Shown one piece after another: positions 57,409 to 64,000 of a stretch of 64,000 nucleotides of DNA. The stretch spans positions 62,001 to 126,000 of the forward strand of contig JAAXWS010000008.1 in assembly GCA_013334865.1 (NCBI GenBank), in the 5' to 3' direction. The first letter of the stretch is position 1. Every line of letters begins with the position of its first letter. The notes beneath the pieces are model-generated. The model saw only the letters and a program-made list of their open reading frames with translations. It had not been told where the DNA came from and searched no databases. The translations under genes and the position numbers were made by a program. The stretch comes from Chlorobiaceae bacterium (GTDB taxonomy: Bacteria; Bacteroidota; Chlorobiia; Chlorobiales; Chlorobiaceae).

Positions 57409-59529
57409 TCAGAACCCGGTCTCACGGATCAGGACGCCGGCCGCACGCTTCACCAGCCTGCCGAGCATGCTCTCCGGTTTGCACCGGAGCACCAGCGTTC
57501 CCCGGTACTGCCCTGCCGGAAGCCCCGTCTTGCCTGTCGGTGACCAGAAGACCCTGTAGACCGCCTTTTCCGGGACCACATCGCCGTTCTTGGCGATCCT
57601 TGCCGGAATTGCCCCTTTGTAGACCGAAGCCAGCACCGGGCGATCGAGCACGTCGGAGCCTACGGCCTCGACGGCGGACACCCTGCCGGCGAGCGGGGGC
57701 TGGTCAGGGTTTTCAGGGTAGAAGATGCACGAGGCTCCCGCCGAAACCCGGTCGAGATCCTCTTCGGAGATGTAGCTCTCGCCGGTGATCGGCCCGCCGC
57801 CGAGCATGGTCAGCAACGGAGTGTCCCTGGCTACCCACTGGCCGGGGGCGAGATCCCTCGACAGCTTCTCCACCCTGCCGGCGAACGCGGCGGAGATCAC
57901 CAGCCGCTCCCTGCGGTCGAGATAGACGTCCAGCCGGCTTTCTGCGGATTCTAGCTCGCGCTGGGCCACGAGCCTCCCCGACTGCCTGGTGAGGTCTGCG
58001 GCCGTCGCGGCGATCTGCCAGCGCATGATCTCGGCCTGCCGCTGCTCCCTGGAGATCCGGTACTCGAGTTCCGGCGATTCGAGGGTGATGAGCACCTGCC
58101 CCTTTGCCGCACGGTCGCCCTGCCGGACGGACATCGTCTGAACGAAGGAGTTTTCCGGTGCGTAGAAGACGGCCTGTTCCGAAGGGCGGAGCAGGGCCGG
58201 AGCCTGGACCGAGAAGCTCAGCGGAAGCACCAGCAGGGCAAGGATGGCGCCGGCTGCCCAGGCAGTAGCCTTCGTATGGCGGTTCCAGGACAACCTTTCG
58301 CGGAACCCGTACCAGACCCTGAACTCCCTGATGAACGGCAGGGAGACAAACCAGCCGAACTCGACGAAGAACAGGATGATGCCCAGCGCCTTGAAAAAAT
58401 AGTGGTAGACGAGCAGGGCGATGCCGGTGAACAGGACGAGCCGGTAACCCCAGACCCCGAGTGCGTAGGCGATCAGGATGTTCCGGGTATGGGGGTCCCA
58501 CTCCTCGGGAGGGGGATCGCCGAGCCCGAAGAGCTTCTCCCGTATCCACCATCGGCCCATCGCGAAGCTTCGGTCGAAGAGGTTGGCGATGCCGAGCCAG
58601 TCGGAGAAGAGGTAGTAGCCGTCGAACCTCATGTAGGGCATGAGGTTGACCGCAAGCGTCCTCAGCCAGGAGGTCGTCGCCACCATCAGGGCGGCGCTGC
58701 GGAACCCTCCCTCCGGCAGGAAGTTCCAGAGGAAGGTGGCGGCGACGGCAAGGGCAAGTTCGGCAAGCATCCCCGCGGCGCCGACGGCCATGCGCTTCTT
58801 CTTCGAGGTCAGGAGCCATACCTCGCTGGCATCGGTATAGAGCACCGGGGTCATCACGAGGAACACGACCCCCATGCTGGTCACCCTGCAGCCGTGGCGG
58901 TAGGCCGTATAGCCGTGGCCGAGTTCGTGCACCGCTTTGACCAGGAACGTGGCGACACCGAACCAGATGAGGCCCTGCAGGGAGAAGAAATGGCTGAGTC
59001 CGTGGGTAAACTCGTTCCACTGGCGCCCGGCGAGGTAAATGCCTGCCAGCCCCAGGAAAAGTATGACGGGTACCATGAGCGGTGAGTAAGCCCACCTTAT
59101 GAAGGGGTATGTCCTGGCGAGGAGACGCTCGGGATTGAACAGGTGGATCCGGAAATAGAGGTAGTGCTCCAGAAGGAACTTCAACGTATGGAAGCGCCCT
59201 TTCAACACCCTCGACAGCAGGAGCCCCCGTCCTTCGGCCCCCGACACCTGCACCAGTTCATGGATGACCAGGAACCTCGCCATCTCCATCACATCTTCCG
59301 GATCGGCGTCCAGGGTGCTCTCATCGCGGACCCCCGCCGCGATGCGCCCTGGGTCCCCGGCTCCCCAGCGGCAAAGGATTTCAAAACCGAGCCGGTCGAT
59401 CTGGAAGAAGCGGTTCCTCGACGGGTCGTGGAGGATCCAGAGCGGCGAACCGTCACGTGCCGCTGGCCCCGGATTAAGTGAAAGGTCCTCCCTGAGCGCG
59501 GGCAGACCCCTGGGCTGCTGCCTCTCCAT
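57409..59529 (-). CDS. M50-type membrane metalloprotease fused to an HlyD/lipoyl domain
   Basis: 706 aa from the ATG at 59529, 2 bp after the preceding stop. In order: an N-terminal PqqD-like segment (LHDPSRNRFFQIDRLGFEIL, about 32-95), membrane spans from about 147, the zinc site HELGH (201-205), the distal NLMPYMRFDGYYLFSDWLG (295-313) carrying the third ligand Asp, further spans to about 440, and a barrel-sandwich/HlyD domain with coiled coil to the end. Catalytic residues are intact. This is the 'putative peptide zinc metalloprotease' (YydH-like) branch. It is the last gene of the export cluster. Confidence 0.88.
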   Translation of the reverse strand: MERQQPRGLPALREDLSLNPGPAARDGSPLWILHDPSRNRFFQIDRLGFEILCRWGAGDPGRIAAGVRDESTLDADPEDVMEMARFLVIHELVQVSGAEGRGLLLSRVLKGRFHTLKFLLEHYLYFRIHLFNPERLLARTYPFIRWAYSPLMVPVILFLGLAGIYLAGRQWNEFTHGLSHFFSLQGLIWFGVATFLVKAVHELGHGYTAYRHGCRVTSMGVVFLVMTPVLYTDASEVWLLTSKKKRMAVGAAGMLAELALAVAATFLWNFLPEGGFRSAALMVATTSWLRTLAVNLMPYMRFDGYYLFSDWLGIANLFDRSFAMGRWWIREKLFGLGDPPPEEWDPHTRNILIAYALGVWGYRLVLFTGIALLVYHYFFKALGIILFFVEFGWFVSLPFIREFRVWYGFRERLSWNRHTKATAWAAGAILALLVLPLSFSVQAPALLRPSEQAVFYAPENSFVQTMSVRQGDRAAKGQVLITLESPELEYRISREQRQAEIMRWQIAATAADLTRQSGRLVAQRELESAESRLDVYLDRRERLVISAAFAGRVEKLSRDLAPGQWVARDTPLLTMLGGGPITGESYISEEDLDRVSAGASCIFYPENPDQPPLAGRVSAVEAVGSDVLDRPVLASVYKGAIPARIAKNGDVVPEKAVYRVFWSPTGKTGLPAGQYRGTLVLRCKPESMLGRLVKRAAGVLIRETGF

Positions 59530-59531
59530 GG

Positions 59532-60881
59532 CTACACCCCTACCCAGCGCCGCAATGCGGCAACCGGCCTGCGGAAAATGTAGTAAACGAGCGGGACGCG
59601 CTGCCCGTAGACCTTGGCCGTACCCTTCAGGCCGACCCTCGGCAGTTCCCTTTGATCGGAGAAGCTGGCTTCGAGGTTGTAGACCAGAGTGCCGTCGGGT
59701 CGGGCCTCTGGCGTGTAGGAGGCGTAAACGAGCCTGGAGTGCACGGCTTTGAGCGGGTTCGATGAAAGGAAGAAGACCACTTCGGCTCCGTTGTCGAATG
59801 CTACGGCATCCTCCACGGCCAGCCAGATGTCGAGTTTGACGCGTTTGGGGTCGGTGATGGTCAGGATGCGTTCCCCGGTCTTCACCGGACGCCCGGCCCA
59901 CTCTTCAGGATCCGCATAGACCGCCACGCCTGATCGTTCGGCCCGGATGACGGTCCGGTCGAGCTGGTCGAACGCGTAGTCCTCCTCGGTGCGCAGCGTC
60001 GCCACCTTCGAGCGGAGCACGGACATCTCCGACATGCTGGAGCGGTCGAATATCGACTGCTGGGCCGCACGGCGGTACTCCGCCTCGGCGACAAGCCGGT
60101 TCTGACGGGAGACGGCAAGCTGGTTCTCGAGGTTCTGCCGCTCGAAACGGACAAGGACCTCTCCGGACTTCACCACCTTGTTCGGAAGCACGTCGATGCT
60201 CTGGACGATCCCGTCGATCGGAGCCCTGAGGACCCACGGATCGCGGGCCGCCACTTCAGCGGGGGCGAGCACCGAGATCCGGACGGGGAAAAGTGACACG
60301 ACCAGCAGGGCTGCGATGAGGTAGGTCAGTTTCTTTCTGTCGAGGGACAGTCGTTCGGGTATCCGCAGCCTGCGCTTCGGCTTGAGGCCGTCGAGGGCGT
60401 GGCCGTAAGCCTCGGCAAGCTGGAACAGCAGGGCCAGCTCTTCGTCCCTGAAAGGTTCAGGCCTTGCGAGCAACAGGAGCGCCCCCAAGGTGCCATCCCT
60501 GGCGGCAAGGGGGAGAGCAAGGGCATGTTCAGGAAGCCAGTCGCCCCAATCGGCGGCAACGGCATCCTCGACGTCGGCCGCCGTGACCCTGAAAGGGGGA
60601 AGCCCTTTTTCGGGCATGAGATTTCCGGCTTTCCTGCGCAATGAGGCCATCAGGCGCTTCAGCCACACGACGAACGGGGCGTTGGAGTCGGGAAGGCTGA
60701 CGCCGGAAAGAGCACTGAGCCCCTCGAAGCCGGGCTCCCAGAGCGCAGCCTGGCGGTAAGGAACGAGGGAGTTTGTCTCGTTGACGATCACATATCGGAG
60801 CGAGGGAAGGGTCTCTGCCCTCCGAGCCATGCGTTCGATTTCGAGCAGGAGCCCGAGGGTGCCCAGGCGAAGGTCGTCCAT
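59532..60881 (-). CDS. HlyD adaptor with N-terminal GAF-like sensor domain
   Basis: 449 aa. Residues about 1-165 form a cytoplasmic GAF-like domain (SLRYVIVNETNSLVPYRQAAL, then ALALPLAARDGTLGALLLLAR). One membrane span (about 184-202) leads to a periplasmic HlyD adaptor: PIDGIVQSIDVLPNKVVKSGE, a short coiled coil, and RAERSGVAVYADPEEWAGRPVKTGE. Fusion of a sensor-type domain to an adaptor is unusual for classical efflux systems. It lies 5 bp behind the HlyD gene and 2 bp ahead of the M50 gene. Confidence 0.85.
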   Translation of the reverse strand: MDDLRLGTLGLLLEIERMARRAETLPSLRYVIVNETNSLVPYRQAALWEPGFEGLSALSGVSLPDSNAPFVVWLKRLMASLRRKAGNLMPEKGLPPFRVTAADVEDAVAADWGDWLPEHALALPLAARDGTLGALLLLARPEPFRDEELALLFQLAEAYGHALDGLKPKRRLRIPERLSLDRKKLTYLIAALLVVSLFPVRISVLAPAEVAARDPWVLRAPIDGIVQSIDVLPNKVVKSGEVLVRFERQNLENQLAVSRQNRLVAEAEYRRAAQQSIFDRSSMSEMSVLRSKVATLRTEEDYAFDQLDRTVIRAERSGVAVYADPEEWAGRPVKTGERILTITDPKRVKLDIWLAVEDAVAFDNGAEVVFFLSSNPLKAVHSRLVYASYTPEARPDGTLVYNLEASFSDQRELPRVGLKGTAKVYGQRVPLVYYIFRRPVAALRRWVGV

Positions 60882-60886
60882 CGCCG

Positions 60887-61681
60887 TTACGGTTTCGGCG
60901 CGTCGAAAATGGCGTGTCCGCTCATGCCCGGCAACAGTTCAGGGTTGTTGCCCCTGAAACGGCCGAAAATGCTCACCGACTGGCTCACCGCATCGATCGA
61001 CACCCCGGTCGCGCGAACCTCCGCGTCATACTGGCGGTCAAGCTCGTCGATCCACACCTTGAAAAGCTGGCCCTTTTTGAGCCACTTCAGCCACTTCGAC
61101 GGGACGAACATCTGTATCTCCAGGTTCCCGGTATTGACGATCCTCATGAGCGGGTCCCCCTTCTTGACCGTCTGGAAACGCTGGACGTGCATTTCCGAGA
61201 CCCCGCCCGAAAACGGGGCGATCACCTGGCATTTCTTCAGCGCCTCGAGTTCTATTGAAGCCTCCGCCCTGGCCTTGCCCAATTCCGCCTTAGCCGTGGA
61301 GACCTCCATGGTGCTGGAGGAACCCATCTGATAGAGCTTCAACTGGATGTCCGAGTTCTTTTCGGCAAGGTTCAGCACCGCCGTGGCCCGGTCGTAGCGC
61401 CCCTGTTCGGTCACCGAATCAAAACCGAGGAGCAGCGCCCCCTTGCGGAACTTGTCACCCTCGCGAAAGGGAATCTGTATCACCTTGCCATCCATGGGCG
61501 AGGCGACCGTCACCTGTTCACGGGCGATGACCTGGACCAGGATCTCTCCTGACGAAGGACGTTTTTTGGCATCAGAATTGCCAGCCGAAGCGGAGCAAGG
61601 CATGGCAAGCAATCCTGCCAGAGCCATGGCGGCGAAGGGTTTCCTGAAAATTGGAAAGCGCAGGTATTGCTGGTTGAACAT
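60887..61681 (-). CDS. HlyD-type periplasmic adaptor
   Basis: 264 aa. A signal peptide (FAAMALAGLLAMPCSASA) is followed by the lipoyl half-motif ASPMDGKVIQIPFREGDKFRKGA, a coiled coil, and CQVIAPFSGGVSEMHVQRFQTVKKGD. The beta-barrel ends the protein without a long C-terminal domain, so it is shorter than usual RND adaptors. SD AGGAG lies 8 bp before the start. Confidence 0.87.
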   Translation of the reverse strand: MFNQQYLRFPIFRKPFAAMALAGLLAMPCSASAGNSDAKKRPSSGEILVQVIAREQVTVASPMDGKVIQIPFREGDKFRKGALLLGFDSVTEQGRYDRATAVLNLAEKNSDIQLKLYQMGSSSTMEVSTAKAELGKARAEASIELEALKKCQVIAPFSGGVSEMHVQRFQTVKKGDPLMRIVNTGNLEIQMFVPSKWLKWLKKGQLFKVWIDELDRQYDAEVRATGVSIDAVSQSVSIFGRFRGNNPELLPGMSGHAIFDAPKP

Positions 61682-61720
61682 GTAAAACTCCTGTGATCCG
61701 GACGCTTCCGGTAGGAAAGG

Positions 61721-63133
61721 TTACTGTGATACGTATTCGAAATTCTGCACGGCAAGGACCCTGCCAGCGCCGGTGACCACCTTGACCGTCCAGGTACCTG
61801 TCAATTCAGGCTCCATCCATTTACGCGACCAGATCCTCCAGCTCGACGACCTGATTTTTCCTAAGGGGAATCGGGAAACAACCTTGCCGTCATGTTCCCA
61901 CACATGGGTCACGCGCTCTCCTTTCACTCCGTTCAGCTCAGTGAAGCAGTAGAGCTTCGCATCCCCGGTTGTGGCATTCGCAAGAGTCTCGCCGGGCTTC
62001 CTGGCCTTGAGGTCGATCGTGCGGGTTATGATGCAGCTGCTGGCCGCAACTTCCTCCCCGCCCTGTTGGGCCGCAACCGGAAGAGGCCGGGCAACGGGAG
62101 CAGGCGAAGGTCTCTGTGCGGGAGATGGTTCTGAAACAGCCTTCGACACCGGGGCCGGATCAACCGCAGGCTTCGGAGATGAAAGCACTTCAGTGGCTGG
62201 TTTGACAGGAGCCACCTTAGCCGAAGGAGCTTCGGAGACTGCCGGAGGAAGTTCTTCCGCCTTGAGCACAGGGGTAGGCTTTGGGACAGGTGATGCGTTT
62301 TCGGCCTGGCGCTCAAGCTCACGAAGCTGATGCTGGAGCCCGGTGTCGCCGGTAATGGCGATGGCTTCCTCCCAGGCCGCCCGTGCAGCCTTGAGCTCTC
62401 CCTTGGCGAACAGGTCGTTGCCCCTGGCGAACGCATCCCGGGCCTGCCGCTCCTTTTCGGCTGCCGCCAGCTCCTTCTGGCGCTCGGCTTCCCGTTTCCG
62501 GGCCGCATCCTCCTCCCGCTTTGCGAGTTCCCTCCTGAGGTCGGGCAACTTAGACTTGACATATCGGTCTGCGCCGGCATTGGCGGGATCGAGCGAAAGC
62601 ACCTCGGCGAACTTCGCCTCGGCGGCGTCACACTTCTCCTGCCTGTACAGGGCCACTCCCTCTTCGTAGGTCGCATCGATGCGGTGCTTCAGGGCTGCGG
62701 CTTCCTGCTCGAGCTTCTCGCGAGCGGCCTTTTCTGCCGAGAGCCTTTCGGCCTCTGCACGTGCTGCCTTTTCCCTGGCCTGTCGTGCCTGTTCGGCGAT
62801 ATGCCCTTTCATTTCGGGATTGCCGGAGATGTCGAGGGCCTCCTTCCAGGCCTTCGTTGCGCCTTCGAGGTCGCCCGAAGAGTACAGCGCATTACCACGC
62901 TCGAACGATTCGCGGGCTTTCGACTCCCTGGCCTCGTTGCGGCGTTCGCGCTCCCGCTGGTCGATGATCTGGTCAACCTTCCTGATGTTCTCCTGCGCCT
63001 GGAAGATGAGCTCCTTCAGCGTCGCCTTGGACTTTTCATAACTGCCAGCCCCCTCTTCGGCATGCAGGCTGGCCGTAACCGGAATCATGAGGACGAACAG
63101 GCCGGCGGCGAACCTTGAAATCCTTTTGCTCAT
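61721..63133 (-). CDS. Periplasmic TPR and DUF2914 protein
   Basis: 470 aa from the ATG at 63133, whose A is shared with the TAA stop of the upstream gene (TAATG), so translation is coupled. A signal peptide (FAAGLFVLMIPVTASLHA) leads to at least three TPR-like units (ARESFERGNALYSSGDLEGA; EGVALYRQEKCDAAEAKFAE; AFARGNDLFAKGELKAARAA) in long Ala/Glu helices. A Pro/Ala/Lys linker and a C-terminal DUF2914 domain (TRTIDLKARKPGETL ... KIRSSSWRIWSRKWMEPEL) follow. DUF2914 is of unknown function and is typically extracytoplasmic. Confidence 0.82.
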   Translation of the reverse strand: MSKRISRFAAGLFVLMIPVTASLHAEEGAGSYEKSKATLKELIFQAQENIRKVDQIIDQRERERRNEARESKARESFERGNALYSSGDLEGATKAWKEALDISGNPEMKGHIAEQARQAREKAARAEAERLSAEKAAREKLEQEAAALKHRIDATYEEGVALYRQEKCDAAEAKFAEVLSLDPANAGADRYVKSKLPDLRRELAKREEDAARKREAERQKELAAAEKERQARDAFARGNDLFAKGELKAARAAWEEAIAITGDTGLQHQLRELERQAENASPVPKPTPVLKAEELPPAVSEAPSAKVAPVKPATEVLSSPKPAVDPAPVSKAVSEPSPAQRPSPAPVARPLPVAAQQGGEEVAASSCIITRTIDLKARKPGETLANATTGDAKLYCFTELNGVKGERVTHVWEHDGKVVSRFPLGKIRSSSWRIWSRKWMEPELTGTWTVKVVTGAGRVLAVQNFEYVSQ

Positions 63134-64000
63134 TACTGCAACTCCTTTTGTGCCTTGATGATTATATCGTTCCACATCTGCCTGGATTCGTCATGCCGGC
63201 CTTCTTTTTCGAGGCTCCGCGCCTGTTCTGCGAGCGAGGACAATTCCGAAGCGCACGAGATGCTCTTGAGGCGGGCCGGGATGAGGATTCCGGTATACTG
63301 CCTTGCCGGCTCGTTGACCGGGTCGAGCAAAAGCAGCTCGCGGAAAGCCGCCTCCGACCTGGTGTACTCTTCACGGTCGAACAGGCCGACCGCGCCGGCA
63401 TAGAGTTCCGAGACCTTCGACATCCGGGTTCTCTCCTCATCGAGCCAGCCGAACCGGCCCTGGCTCCATGCGCCGAAGGCTCGGGAAATGGTATCGGTCA
63501 TCCGCTCGAGGCTGACGTCGGCATCGATTTCCGGAAGCGGGTCAAGGCCTATCGACGCATACACGTTGCCCCTTGCCTGCTCCAGCGCGGCATGCGACTG
63601 GTACAGGGCGAGTTCCGCCTTCAGTGCGTTGGCTTCGGCCTGGATGAAATCACGCTGGCTCACCACGTCAAGGGAGCGGCCCGTGCGGATATACCAGAGC
63701 ACCTGTTCCTCGATCTCCCGCTGTTTACGGTTCAGGGCGTACTGCTTCAAAGCGGAGCCGTACTCCTGGTTGCTGATGTAGACCTGCGACAGCACCGCCA
63801 TGGAGAGGGCGAGGGTGTTCGCCCTGGCGACGGACTTGCCGGCTTTGGCCGCGTTGATGCGGCTGGGCGCCGACGGCAGGCTCATGATGTTCCATGCGAC
63901 GTTCAGACCACCTTCGTACCAGTTGTTGTAGGCCGAGAAACTGTTGCTGGTATACTCCTTCGAGCCGGTCAGCTGGATTCCGGGAAGCAGGCGGGCCAGC
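63133..64000 (-). CDS. TolC-family outer membrane factor with TPR tail (N-terminus beyond the window)
   Basis: 289 codons are visible; the frame is open at the window edge. The visible start (LLPGIQLTGSKEYTSNSFSA, YEGGLNVAWNIMSLPSAP) is the second strand-and-helix repeat of a TolC-type channel, with long helices (QYALNRKQREIEEQV; ALYQSHAALEQARGNVYASIGLDPLP). Instead of ending there, it carries on for about 110 residues of TPR-like repeats (YAGAVGLFDREEYTRSEAAF), unusual for TolC proteins and resembling the TPR protein that follows. Confidence 0.85.
   Translation of the reverse strand, partial: LARLLPGIQLTGSKEYTSNSFSAYNNWYEGGLNVAWNIMSLPSAPSRINAAKAGKSVARANTLALSMAVLSQVYISNQEYGSALKQYALNRKQREIEEQVLWYIRTGRSLDVVSQRDFIQAEANALKAELALYQSHAALEQARGNVYASIGLDPLPEIDADVSLERMTDTISRAFGAWSQGRFGWLDEERTRMSKVSELYAGAVGLFDREEYTRSEAAFRELLLLDPVNEPARQYTGILIPARLKSISCASELSSLAEQARSLEKEGRHDESRQMWNDIIIKAQKELQ

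Overview
This window looks like the chromosome of a green sulfur bacterium (Chlorobiaceae; Chlorobium/Chlorobaculum type), GC-rich and densely coded. The evidence is a BchF/BchV-type vinyl hydratase beside a BchQ-type radical-SAM methyltransferase, a form IV RuBisCO-like protein nearly identical in start and motifs to the one I remember from Chlorobaculum tepidum, a CruA-type lycopene cyclase, and a short (299 aa) primary sigma factor of the Bacteroidota/Chlorobiota kind. From memory, the order RLP ... bchV, bchQ ... pyrH, tsf, rpsB, rpsI, rplM also matches C. tepidum (about CT1772-CT1783). I see no rRNA, tRNA, CRISPR array, prophage or intact insertion sequence.

Layout. 1-9.6 kb: a partial ferrochelatase and an HlyD adaptor; hisI-menG; a three-gene block bracketed by two near-identical long palindromes; then lolD-like, cruA-like and ligA. 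9.7-12.4 kb: an arsR-thioredoxin-permease-arsC operon ending in an ACR3 arsenite pump that has collapsed by a large in-frame deletion. 12.7-16.7 kb: a molybdate operon modD-modA-modB-modC-mop with a good ModE-like operator in front. 16.8-19.5 kb: an SDR, three small membrane-stress-type proteins bracketed by direct repeats, and lptE.

19.5-27.4 kb: a long minus-strand run (bchV, a small membrane protein, class II aldolase/SDR fusion, LsrF-like aldolase, RLP, SDR, lptE), divergent from bchQ. This joins bacteriochlorophyll c side-chain chemistry to an RLP-centred sugar-phosphate pathway that I cannot match to a described one. 27.4-34.6 kb: recX, pyrH, the tsf/rpsB/rpsI/rplM translation operon, der, mrp and an Nfu scaffold. 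34.7-46.0 kb: ftsK, gcvT, a lemA/TPM cluster, a surface-protein candidate, relA/spoT and uvrB. 46.3-57.0 kb: an M16 peptidase lipoprotein, lptF/G, a SAM hydrolase, an arginine/proline-rich exported protein, the primary sigma factor, valS and clpP.

57.4-64.0 kb: five tightly packed minus-strand genes (TolC-like outer membrane factor, TPR-DUF2914 protein, HlyD adaptor, an adaptor with a cytoplasmic GAF-like domain, and an M50 metalloprotease fused to an HlyD domain). No ABC or RND motor is present. This is the best candidate for an undescribed envelope export or processing system.

The intergenic regions carry several families of short repeats (REP-like palindromes, CGTGACGCGT-type repeats, an ATGGGTC-type repeat, and a TAGTTGA heptamer array). 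Many opposite-strand open frames are artefacts of the high GC content and were left out.
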